From WHTB01 sp050699035 (GTDB taxonomy: Bacteria > Actinomycetota > Actinomycetes > Propionibacteriales > Nocardioidaceae): a stretch of DNA of 5,471 nt. The stretch spans positions 1 through 5,471 of the forward strand of contig JBOHDE010000244.1 in assembly GCA_050699035.1 (NCBI GenBank), given 5' to 3'. The translations under genes were made by a program, and so were the position numbers. This document shows, piece after piece, positions 1 through 5,471 of this stretch (position 1 is its first letter; each line of letters opens with the position of its first letter). The notes under the pieces are model-generated. The model was not told the DNA's origin. It did no database searches and saw nothing but the letters and a program-made list of their open reading frames with translations.

Positions 1-52
1 GGCGTGTCGCGTCGGAAACGTCACGGTCAACAGGAGGGGGAGGAGCCGGCCG
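1..52 (+). other. Leader before nuoH; no recognisable gene
   Basis: This short stretch contains the nuoH ribosome site and nothing else I can name. One frame (codons from base 1) is open into nuoH and stops at TGA 58-60, so the end of an upstream gene could overlap nuoH by 8 bases. Its last residues would be a hydrophilic Arg/Gln/Glu-rich tail resembling no Nuo C-terminus I know, and its third positions are not especially GC-rich (6 of 19 are A or T). The frame continuous with nuoH is also open but has no ATG, GTG, TTG or CTG start. I therefore treat it as an intergenic leader, or possibly the tail of an unidentified gene. Confidence 0.4.
32..45 (+). promoter_or_regulatory. Strong, doubled ribosome binding site of nuoH
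   Basis: Two Shine-Dalgarno-like motifs lie in tandem ahead of the nuoH ATG: AGGAGG at 32-37 and GGAGGAG at 39-45. The second ends 7 bases before the start codon at 53, an ideal distance. The first is about 15 bases away and probably contributes little directly. This is by far the strongest ribosome site in the window; the later genes have weaker ones and overlap their upstream neighbour. It fixes the nuoH start and suggests that nuoH begins translation independently, setting the level for the coupled genes behind it. No promoter can be assigned in the few bases before it. Confidence 0.8.
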
Positions 53-1006
53 ATGGCTGAGTGGGTCGAGGTCGTGCTCCGGGTGCTCGTCGTGATCGCG
101 GCGTTCCTGGTGCTGCCGCTGCTGGTCGGCCAGACCGAGCACAAGGCGATGGCGCACATGCAGAGCCGGGTCGGCCCGATGTACGCCGGCGGCTTCCACG
201 GCTGGGCCCAGCTGGTCGCCGACGGGGTGAAGTTCGCGCAGAAGGAGGACGTCGTCCCCGCCGCGGCGGACCGCACCGTGTTCAAGCTGGCGCCGGCGGT
301 GGCGCTGCTGCCGTACCTCGTGGCGTTCGTGGCGATCCCGGTCGGCCCGGGCCTGGTCGGCCAGGACCTCGACCTCGGCCTGTTCTTCGTGCTGGCCGTG
401 ATGAGTGTCGGCGTCCTCGGCTCGCTGATGGGCGGCTGGGCCAGCGCCAACAAGTACAGCCTGCTCGGCGGCATGCGGATCGCCGCCCAGCTGATGGCGT
501 ACGAGCTGCCGTTCGTGCTGGCCGCGGTCAGCCCGGCGATGGCCGCCGGCACGCTGTCGCTGACCGGCATCGTCGAGGCGTGGCAGTGGTGGTGGCTGCT
601 GTGGCAGCTACCCGCGATGGTGGTGTTCTTCCTGGCCGGGCTGGCCGAGCTGCAGCGGCCGCCGTTCGACATGCCGGTGGCCGACTCCGAGATCGTGTTC
701 GGCCCCTACACCGAGTACACCGGGCTGCGGTTCGCGCTGTTCCTGCTCGCCGAGTACGCCGGCATCGTGCTGCTGTCGGCGCTGACCGCGGTGCTGTTCC
801 TCGGCGGCTGGCAGGGGCCGTTCGAGGGTGCGCTCGGCTGGCTGTGGACCTTGGTCAAGACGGGAGTGGTGGCGTTCGTGGTGATCTGGGCACGGGTGGC
901 GTACCCCCGGCTGCGCGAGGACCAGCTGCAGAGCCTGGCCTGGAAGGTGCTGGTGCCGGTGGCGCTGGCCCAGCTGGCGCTGACCACGGTGGTGGCGGTC
1001 GCATGA
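53..1006 (+). CDS. nuoH: NADH-quinone oxidoreductase (complex I) subunit H
   Basis: NuoH is the membrane subunit at the heel of complex I. It helps form the quinone chamber and couples quinone reduction to proton pumping. The 317 aa protein has about eight membrane helices (near 6-26, 80-98, 108-126, 143-165, 181-200, 226-250, 265-284, 297-316). Family signatures are clear: E29-H-K31 followed by QSRVGP (37-42) and ADGVK..QKED (56-66); GWASANKYSLLGG (128-140); RPPFD (202-206) with E213 and TEYTG (220-224); LAEY (232-235); and the C-terminal YPRLREDQL (284-292). The ATG at 53 is the first start in frame and has an excellent ribosome site. It overlaps nuoI by 4 bases. Oddities: it is much shorter than the NADH-linked NuoH of mycobacteria (about 410 aa), and several loop residues differ from the usual forms (EHK for ERK, GPM for GPN, ELQRPPFD for ETNRxPFD). 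This fits the partial-operon type, often named NuoH2. The family call is secure; the subtype is inferred. Confidence 0.96.
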   Translation: MAEWVEVVLRVLVVIAAFLVLPLLVGQTEHKAMAHMQSRVGPMYAGGFHGWAQLVADGVKFAQKEDVVPAAADRTVFKLAPAVALLPYLVAFVAIPVGPGLVGQDLDLGLFFVLAVMSVGVLGSLMGGWASANKYSLLGGMRIAAQLMAYELPFVLAAVSPAMAAGTLSLTGIVEAWQWWWLLWQLPAMVVFFLAGLAELQRPPFDMPVADSEIVFGPYTEYTGLRFALFLLAEYAGIVLLSALTAVLFLGGWQGPFEGALGWLWTLVKTGVVAFVVIWARVAYPRLREDQLQSLAWKVLVPVALAQLALTTVVAVA

Positions 1007-1548
1007 GCAGCTGGGGCAGCGGCCTGCTCGACGGGCTCCGGGTCACCTGGCGCAACCTGACCCGGCGGTCGGTGACGGCGCAGTACCCCGACGCGATGCC
1101 GGTGCTGCCGCCCCGCTCACGCGGCGTGATCGCGCTGATCGAGGAGAACTGCACGGTCTGCATGCTGTGCGCGCGGGAGTGCCCGGCCTGGTGCATCTAC
1201 ATCGACTCGCACAAGGAGGTCGTGCCGCCGGTCGAGGAGGGTGCTCGCGAGCGCAGCCGCAACGTGCTCGACCAGTTCGACATCGACTTCTCGCTCTGCA
1301 TGTACTGCAGCATCTGCATCGAGGCCTGCCCGTTCGACGCGCTGCACTGGTCGCCCGAGTTCGAGTACGCCGAGTACGACATCCGCGACCTCACGCACGA
1401 CAAGGACCGGCTGCGGGACTGGATGTGGACGGTGCCGGCGCCGCCCGCCCTCGACCCGGCGGCCGAGGAGCCGAAGGAGGTCGTCGCGGCCCGCAAGACC
1501 GCCGACGTCAAGGACACCGCGCCGCCCGGTCAGGAGCCGGAGGCGTGA
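1003..1548 (+). CDS. nuoI: Complex I subunit I, 2x[4Fe-4S] ferredoxin-like protein
   Basis: NuoI is the peripheral-arm subunit that carries two tetranuclear iron-sulfur clusters (N6a and N6b) and passes electrons towards NuoB and quinone at the cytoplasmic membrane face. The 181 aa protein shows both CxxCxxCxxxCP motifs: C50, C53, C56, C60 with P61, and C99, C102, C105, C109 with P110. In such ferredoxin folds the fourth cysteine of each motif serves the other cluster. The N-terminal part (residues 7-40) has the amphipathic, Arg-rich character seen in membrane-docking NuoI. The ATG at 1003 overlaps the nuoH stop (ATGA); the open frame runs upstream to base 61, but that part is an out-of-frame shadow of nuoH. 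The upstream ribosome site is weak, so translational coupling is likely. Oddities: an extra cysteine at C64, just after the first motif, and a polar Pro/Glu/Lys/Ala-rich tail from about residue 147 with no recognised domain. Confidence 0.96.
   Translation: MSSWGSGLLDGLRVTWRNLTRRSVTAQYPDAMPVLPPRSRGVIALIEENCTVCMLCARECPAWCIYIDSHKEVVPPVEEGARERSRNVLDQFDIDFSLCMYCSICIEACPFDALHWSPEFEYAEYDIRDLTHDKDRLRDWMWTVPAPPALDPAAEEPKEVVAARKTADVKDTAPPGQEPEA
1531..1543 (+). promoter_or_regulatory. Ribosome binding site of nuoJ inside the nuoI end
   Basis: AGGAG at 1532-1536 lies 8 bases before the GTG at 1545, with a second GGAGG at 1539-1543 that is too close to be the main site. Both sit inside the last codons of nuoI. 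The placement supports GTG 1545 as the nuoJ start even though that open frame extends far upstream through nuoI. Confidence 0.6.
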
Positions 1549-2057
1549 GCGCGGTCGAGGTGCTGTTCGCCCTGCTGGGGCTGCTGACGGTGGGCTCGGC
1601 GCTCCTCGTCGTCACGACCACCCGGCTGGTGCACGCGGCGCTGTGGCTGGTGGTGACGCTCGGCGCGCTGGCCGGCTGCTACCTGCTGCTCGCGGCCGAG
1701 TTCGTGGCCTGGGTGCAGGTGCTGATCTACGTCGGCGCCGTCGTCGTACTCCTGCTCTTCGCGCTGATGCTGACCCGGGCGCCGACCGCGGCACAGGCCG
1801 GCACCGTCACCGCCAACCAGCCCCTCGCGGCCGGCCTCGCCGTCCTCGTCGCCGCCGCCCTGGTGACCTCGCTGGTGGCCGGCTTCCGCGACGTGCGGAT
1901 CGACCTCGACGAGTCGGTCGTGGGCAGTGCGCAGACCACCGGCGAGGCGCTGTTCACGTCGTGGGTGCTGCCGTTCGAGGTGCTCAGTGTGCTGCTGCTC
2001 GCCGCCCTCGTCGGCGCGATCGTGCTGTCGCGCTCGACCCGTGGTGGGGGCCGCTGA
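1545..2057 (+). CDS. nuoJ: Complex I subunit J, membrane
   Basis: NuoJ is a small membrane subunit packed between NuoH and NuoK; its third helix takes part in conformational coupling between quinone reduction and the pumps. The 170 aa product has five likely membrane helices (about 4-24, 29-49, 53-78, 93-113, 141-161). The family hallmark lies in helix 3: E52 followed by WVQVLIYVGAVVVLLLF (56-72), containing the conserved Tyr-Val-Gly-Ala. R27 and H30 lie in the short loop before helix 2. The start is GTG at 1545, overlapping the nuoI stop as GTGA and served by AGGAG 8 bases upstream. The stop shares one base with the nuoK ATG. The length is close to E. coli NuoJ (184 aa) and well below the mycobacterial protein (about 260 aa), because the C-terminal extension is missing; after helix 5 only a short Arg/Gly tail remains. 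The sequence shows no sign of truncation, since the frame closes exactly at the nuoK start. Confidence 0.94.
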   Translation: MSAVEVLFALLGLLTVGSALLVVTTTRLVHAALWLVVTLGALAGCYLLLAAEFVAWVQVLIYVGAVVVLLLFALMLTRAPTAAQAGTVTANQPLAAGLAVLVAAALVTSLVAGFRDVRIDLDESVVGSAQTTGEALFTSWVLPFEVLSVLLLAALVGAIVLSRSTRGGGR

Positions 2058-2431
2058 TGCTGCTGCTGTTCCCGCTCGTGGTGTCCGCCCTGCTGTTCTC
2101 GATCGGCGTGTACGGCGTGCTGGCGCGACGCAACGCCGTCCTGGTCCTGATGGGTGTCGAGCTGATGCTCAACGCGGTCAACCTCAACCTGGTCGCGTTC
2201 GACACCTATCTGCGCGACGTCGTGCACAGCGGCCAGGTGCTGACGCTGTTCGTGATCGCCATCGCCGCCGCCGAGCTCGGGCTGGGCCTGGCGATCGTGC
2301 TGATGATCTTCCGGTCGCACCAGCACATCGACATCGACCGGCTGCGTGCGCTGTCCGACAGCGACGCCGCCGACGAGGCGATCGCCCGCGACCACCAGAT
2401 CTGGACCGGTGTGGCGGGTGGTGAGCGGTGA
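2057..2431 (+). CDS. nuoK: Complex I subunit K, membrane (MrpC-like)
   Basis: NuoK is the smallest antiporter-related membrane subunit and forms part of the proton path between NuoJ and the large pumps. The 124 aa protein has three helices (about 3-22, 27-50, 60-85). The two membrane glutamates needed for pumping in E. coli (E36 and E72) have clear counterparts: E35 in GVELMLNAVNLN (33-44) and E73 in AAAELGLGLAIV (70-81). The ATG at 2057 shares its A with the nuoJ stop (TGATG), and GGGGG at 2046-2050 is a plausible weak ribosome site. Residues from about 88 to 124 form a hydrophilic, Asp/Arg-rich tail (starting HQHIDIDRLRALSD) that is absent from the usual protein of about 100 aa. The tail stays open to the exact nuoL junction, so it looks genuine rather than a frameshift product. 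The family call is secure. Confidence 0.95.
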   Translation: MLLLFPLVVSALLFSIGVYGVLARRNAVLVLMGVELMLNAVNLNLVAFDTYLRDVVHSGQVLTLFVIAIAAAELGLGLAIVLMIFRSHQHIDIDRLRALSDSDAADEAIARDHQIWTGVAGGER

Positions 2432-4263
2432 GTCCGGCCTGGGTGGTCGCGCTGCCGGCCGTCGGTGCGCTGGTGGTGCTCGGTATCGGCACCCGCGCCG
2501 CCACCGGCTGGGTCGGCGCGGCCTTCGGCCTGGTCACCTGGCTGGCCGGGCTGTGGGTCGCCCTCCCGTACGTCGGCAGCGCGGAGTCCGAGCGGCACGT
2601 GCTCGGCGAGATGGCGACCGGGGTCGCGCCGATCGAGGTCGCACTCTCGGTCGACGGTCTTGCCGCTCTGCTCGTGCTGCTCGCGACCACGGTCGCGTTC
2701 CTGGTGCTGCTCTACTCCGTCTCGTACCTCCGCGACGAGCCGCGCCGTGCCACCTACACCGCGCTCGTGCTGCTGTTCACCACGGCGATGGCGACGGTCG
2801 TGCTCGCCGACGACCTGTTCGTGCTGCTGGTCGGCTGGGAGGTGATGGGCGCCTGCTCGTACTTCCTGATCGGTCACTACTGGGAGCGACCCGACGCCCG
2901 CGCCGGTGCGGTGAAGGCGTTCCTGCTGACCCGGCTCGGTGACGTCGGCTTCCTGTTCGGGATCTTCGTGCTCGGCACGGCGACCGGGTCGTGGTCGATC
3001 GGCGCGGCCAACGAGTCGGCGGCGGCCGGAGCCATGAGTACGTCGCAGGCGACCGTGGCCATGCTGCTCGTGCTGTGCGGGGTGGTCGGCAAGTCGGCAC
3101 AGTTCCCGCTGCACACCTGGCTGCCCGACGCGATGCCCGGCCCGACCCCGATCAGCGCGCTGATCCATGCCGCCACGATGGTGGCCGCCGGCGTCTACCT
3201 GGTGGCCCGGCTCGACGACGTGATGGCCGCCTCGCCGGTGGCGCGCAGCGTGCTCGCCGTGATCGCCGCGGTCACCATGCTGGGCGCCGCGCTGTTCGCC
3301 GTTGCGCAGGACGACCTCAAGCGGGTGCTGGCCTGGTCGACGGTGAGCCAGCTGGCGTACATGTTCGCCGCACTCGCGGTCGGCGGCTACGCCGCGGGCG
3401 TCTACCACTTGCTGTCGCACGGTGCGTTCAAGGCGCTGCTCTTCCTGGCCGCCGGATCCGTCGCGCATGCCATCGGCACTACCGCGATGACCCAGATGGG
3501 TGGGCTGCGCCGAGCCCTGCCGGTGACGTTCTGGACGATGACGGTCGGCTTCGCCGCGCTGGCCGGGCTGCCCCCGGTGGTCGGGTTCTTCTCCAAGGAC
3601 GCAGTGCTCGGGGTGGTCAGCGAGGAGGCGTTCCAGCACGCGTCGTGGCAGGCCTGGCTGCTGCTGGTGAGCGGCCTACTGACGGTCGTGGTCACCGCGG
3701 CGTACTCGATCCGCGCCTGGCTGCTGGTGTTCTGCGGCGAAGCCCGCGGGGCCCGGCCCCAGCACGAGGCGCCGTGGTCGATGCGGGCGCCGCTGGTGCT
3801 CCTTGCGCTGGCGTCGCTGGCCGGTGGCGTGCTGGTGCTGACGCCCGACCTGCTCGACCCGCTGGGCCGCACCGAAGGCGAGCTGGTCCACCCGGTGCTG
3901 GCGGCGGTCACGACCGCCGTGCTGCTGGTGACCCTGCTGCTCGCGTACGCCGAGTGGTGGCGGGTCGACGGCCTCGACCCGGCCGAGCGGTTCGGACCGA
4001 CTCGGCGGCTGCTGCACCGTGAGCTCGGCTTCGACCGGGCGTACGACCTGGGGATCGCGCTGCCGACCTGGGCCCTGGCCCGGACGGTGGTGGCGACCGA
4101 CCGCGACGTCGTCGAGCCGTACGTCCGGGGCGCCGGCACCGGGGCGCGCTGGCTCGGGCTCGGGCTGCGCTGGCTGCAGCGCGGCAACGTCCAGGTATAC
4201 GTCACGGCCGTGGTCGCCGGCGGCCTGCTCCTCGGGCTCGGCGCCGGGTGGCTGGTGCCATGA
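2428..4263 (+). CDS. nuoL: Complex I subunit L, distal antiporter-like proton pump
   Basis: NuoL is the largest Mrp-antiporter-like subunit, at the far end of the membrane arm. The 611 aa protein matches the usual family length (E. coli 613). Key pump residues are present: E138 in GWEVMGACSYF (136-146); K222 in GKSAQFPLHTWLPDAM (221-236); H247 in ALIHAATMV (244-252), 25 residues after the lysine as in E. coli; H327, H331 and K335 around SHGAFKALLFL; and K390 in GFFSKD (386-391). About sixteen membrane helices are expected. The C-terminal part (about 525-611) fits the lateral amphipathic helix plus final membrane anchor (GNVQVYVTAVVAGG, 586-599). The start GTG 2428 is firm: an in-frame TGA lies at 2422-2424, so nothing earlier is possible. 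It overlaps nuoK (GTGA) with only a weak ribosome site, suggesting coupling. MrpA or NuoM are the main alternatives; the lateral-helix end and gene order favour NuoL. Confidence 0.97.
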   Translation: MSPAWVVALPAVGALVVLGIGTRAATGWVGAAFGLVTWLAGLWVALPYVGSAESERHVLGEMATGVAPIEVALSVDGLAALLVLLATTVAFLVLLYSVSYLRDEPRRATYTALVLLFTTAMATVVLADDLFVLLVGWEVMGACSYFLIGHYWERPDARAGAVKAFLLTRLGDVGFLFGIFVLGTATGSWSIGAANESAAAGAMSTSQATVAMLLVLCGVVGKSAQFPLHTWLPDAMPGPTPISALIHAATMVAAGVYLVARLDDVMAASPVARSVLAVIAAVTMLGAALFAVAQDDLKRVLAWSTVSQLAYMFAALAVGGYAAGVYHLLSHGAFKALLFLAAGSVAHAIGTTAMTQMGGLRRALPVTFWTMTVGFAALAGLPPVVGFFSKDAVLGVVSEEAFQHASWQAWLLLVSGLLTVVVTAAYSIRAWLLVFCGEARGARPQHEAPWSMRAPLVLLALASLAGGVLVLTPDLLDPLGRTEGELVHPVLAAVTTAVLLVTLLLAYAEWWRVDGLDPAERFGPTRRLLHRELGFDRAYDLGIALPTWALARTVVATDRDVVEPYVRGAGTGARWLGLGLRWLQRGNVQVYVTAVVAGGLLLGLGAGWLVP

Positions 4264-5471
4264 GCTGGCTGCTGCCCGCCCTCGTCGCCGTACCCGCGCT
4301 GGGTGCGCTCGTGCCGCTGGTGTGGCCGCGGGCCGAGGCCGACCGGGTCGCACCGGCCGTCGGAGTCGCCGTCTCGGGTGCTGCGTTCGTCGTCTCGCTG
4401 GTCGTCGCCGCGGTGGCGTGGGGCCGGGACGGGATGCGGCTGGAGTCCGAGGCCGCCTGGATCCCGTCGCTGGACGTGTTCTGGCGCGTCGGCGTGGACG
4501 GTGTCTCGCTGCCGCTGGTGCTGCTGACTACGCTGCTCACCCTGCTGTGCATGGTGTCGCTGCTGCGTGGCGGTGGGCCGGACTGCGGCGGCGAGCGCAA
4601 CCTGGTGGCGACGCTGCTGCTGCTCGAGACCGGTGTGCTCGGCACGTTCGTGGCGCTCGACCTGGTGCTGTTCTTCCTGTTCTTCGAGGTCGTGCTGATC
4701 CCGATGTGGTTCGTGATCGCGGTCTGGGGCGACCGGCACGACGCGGCCGGCCGGCGCCGTGCCGCCACGACGTTCCTGCTGCTGACCGTGATCGGGTCGG
4801 CGTTGATGCTGGTCGGCTTCCTACTGGCGCATGCGGAGACGGGCACGTTCGACCTGGTCGTGCTGGCCGAGCGCGGCGGGCTCGGGATGTCGGCGCAGAC
4901 CCAGCTCTTCGCGGCGCTGGCGATCGGGCTCGGCCTCGCGGTGAAGGCGCCGATGTGGCCGCTGCACATCTGGCTCCCCGACGCGCACGCCAAGGCGCCG
5001 ACGGTCGGTTCGGTCCTGCTGGCCGGGGTGCTGCTGAAGATGGGCACGTACGGCTTCGTCCGGGTGTGGCTGCCGGTCGTCCCCGACGGCGCCCGCCAGC
5101 TCGCGCCGTACCTCGCCTGCCTGGCCGCGGTCGGCATCGTCTACGGCTCGCTGGCCTGCCTCGCGCAGTCCGACTTCAAGCGGCTGGTCGCGTACTCCAG
5201 CGTCGGCCACATGGGCTTCGTGCTGCTCGGCATCGCCTCGATGACGCCGGTGGGGGTCAACGGCGCGCTGGTCGCCAACATCGCGCACGGCCTGATCACC
5301 GGGCTGCTGTTCTTCCTGGCTGGGGCGCTCAAGGACCGCTACGACTCGGCCGAGCTGTCGGTGATCGGCCGCGGCCTCTATGCGCGGTCGCCACGGCTGG
5401 CCGTCTTCTTGGCGGTGGCGGCGTTCGCGAGCCTCGGGCTACCGGGGCTGGCCGGCTTCTGGGGCGAGATG
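4260..5471 (+). CDS. nuoM: Complex I subunit M, antiporter-like proton pump (3' end missing)
   Basis: NuoM is the middle antiporter-like pump of the membrane arm, paralogous to NuoL. The reading frame opens at ATG 4260, overlapping the nuoL stop (ATGA), and runs to the window edge without a stop: 404 codons, so about 100 residues are missing compared with the usual 500 or so. Conserved elements: GVDGVSLPLVLLT (78-90); E143 in FFEVVLIPMW (141-150), matching E. coli E144; K229 in VKAPMWPLHIWLPDAHA (228-244); K260 in VLLKMGTYGF (257-266); SDFKRLVAYSSVGHMG (304-319); and E403 in the final GFWGEM, which probably corresponds to the functional Glu407 of E. coli. A weak GGGTGG (4246-4251) could be the ribosome site. 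PTVGS (247-251) replaces the commoner PTAGS. Nothing suggests a broken gene; it is only cut by the window. Confidence 0.95.
   Translation, partial: MSWLLPALVAVPALGALVPLVWPRAEADRVAPAVGVAVSGAAFVVSLVVAAVAWGRDGMRLESEAAWIPSLDVFWRVGVDGVSLPLVLLTTLLTLLCMVSLLRGGGPDCGGERNLVATLLLLETGVLGTFVALDLVLFFLFFEVVLIPMWFVIAVWGDRHDAAGRRRAATTFLLLTVIGSALMLVGFLLAHAETGTFDLVVLAERGGLGMSAQTQLFAALAIGLGLAVKAPMWPLHIWLPDAHAKAPTVGSVLLAGVLLKMGTYGFVRVWLPVVPDGARQLAPYLACLAAVGIVYGSLACLAQSDFKRLVAYSSVGHMGFVLLGIASMTPVGVNGALVANIAHGLITGLLFFLAGALKDRYDSAELSVIGRGLYARSPRLAVFLAVAAFASLGLPGLAGFWGEM

Noticed and set aside
61..1002. Upstream extension of the nuoI frame to base 61
   Set aside because: The extra 314 residues are an out-of-frame reading of nuoH; the ferredoxin-like protein starts at the ATG overlapping the nuoH stop.
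2206..3639. Long open frame of 477 codons on the minus strand opposite nuoK and nuoL
   Set aside because: It is a GC-bias shadow: the product is a His/Gln/Arg/Gly-rich string without any domain, lying opposite well-conserved nuoK and nuoL.
2991..4022. Plus-strand 343-codon frame inside nuoL
   Set aside because: An alternate-frame Arg/Ala/Gly-rich shadow of nuoL with no homology I recognise.
3402..4739. Minus-strand open frame of 445 codons opposite nuoL and nuoM
   Set aside because: Low-complexity Ser/Arg/Thr/Pro product typical of antisense frames in high-GC genes; the plus strand is clearly nuoL and nuoM.
4202..5137. Minus-strand 311-codon frame opposite nuoM
   Set aside because: Ser/Thr/Arg-rich shadow. 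The real gene is nuoM on the plus strand, whose frame has no stop before the window edge.
2428..5471. NuoL and NuoM considered as MrpA/MrpD antiporter or hydrogenase subunits
   Set aside because: Gene order H-I-J-K-L-M, the NuoL lateral-helix end and the NuoI/NuoH signatures indicate complex I; no Mrp or hydrogenase partner gene is present.

Overview
The window is a compact, single-strand piece of a respiratory complex I (nuo) operon: nuoH, nuoI, nuoJ, nuoK, nuoL and the first 404 codons of nuoM, all on the + strand. The DNA is very GC-rich (roughly seven bases in ten by eye) with third codon positions almost all G or C. GTG starts are used for nuoJ and nuoL. Base composition, codon use and protein character point to a high-GC actinobacterium; the genus cannot be read from the sequence.

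Layout: 1-52 is a short leader with a strong Shine-Dalgarno (SD) run and no recognisable gene. It is followed by nuoH (53-1006), nuoI (1003-1548), nuoJ (1545-2057), nuoK (2057-2431), nuoL (2428-4263) and nuoM (4260-5471, cut by the window edge). Every junction overlaps by 4 bases (ATGA or GTGA), except nuoJ/nuoK, which overlaps by 1 base (TGATG). There is no intergenic space after base 53, and I see no RNA gene, mobile element, CRISPR array or terminator.

Together the genes encode nearly the whole membrane arm of a proton-pumping quinone oxidoreductase. NuoH forms the quinone chamber and the heel of the arm. NuoI carries two [4Fe-4S] clusters that feed electrons towards quinone. NuoJ and NuoK link this to the antiporter-like pumps NuoL and NuoM. 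The key charged membrane residues and all eight cluster cysteines are present, so the products look functional.

The main point of interest is subtype. NuoH is short (317 aa) with unusual wording in its conserved loops, NuoI has a ninth cysteine next to its first cluster motif, NuoJ is compact, and NuoK has a hydrophilic tail. From memory these match the second, partial nuo set of actinomycetes (the type at about SCO4599-SCO4608 in Streptomyces coelicolor), which lacks the NADH-oxidising genes nuoE, nuoF and nuoG. That would mean an electron donor other than NADH, or a shared NADH module. The window does not reach far enough to prove it. I found no previously undescribed system here.
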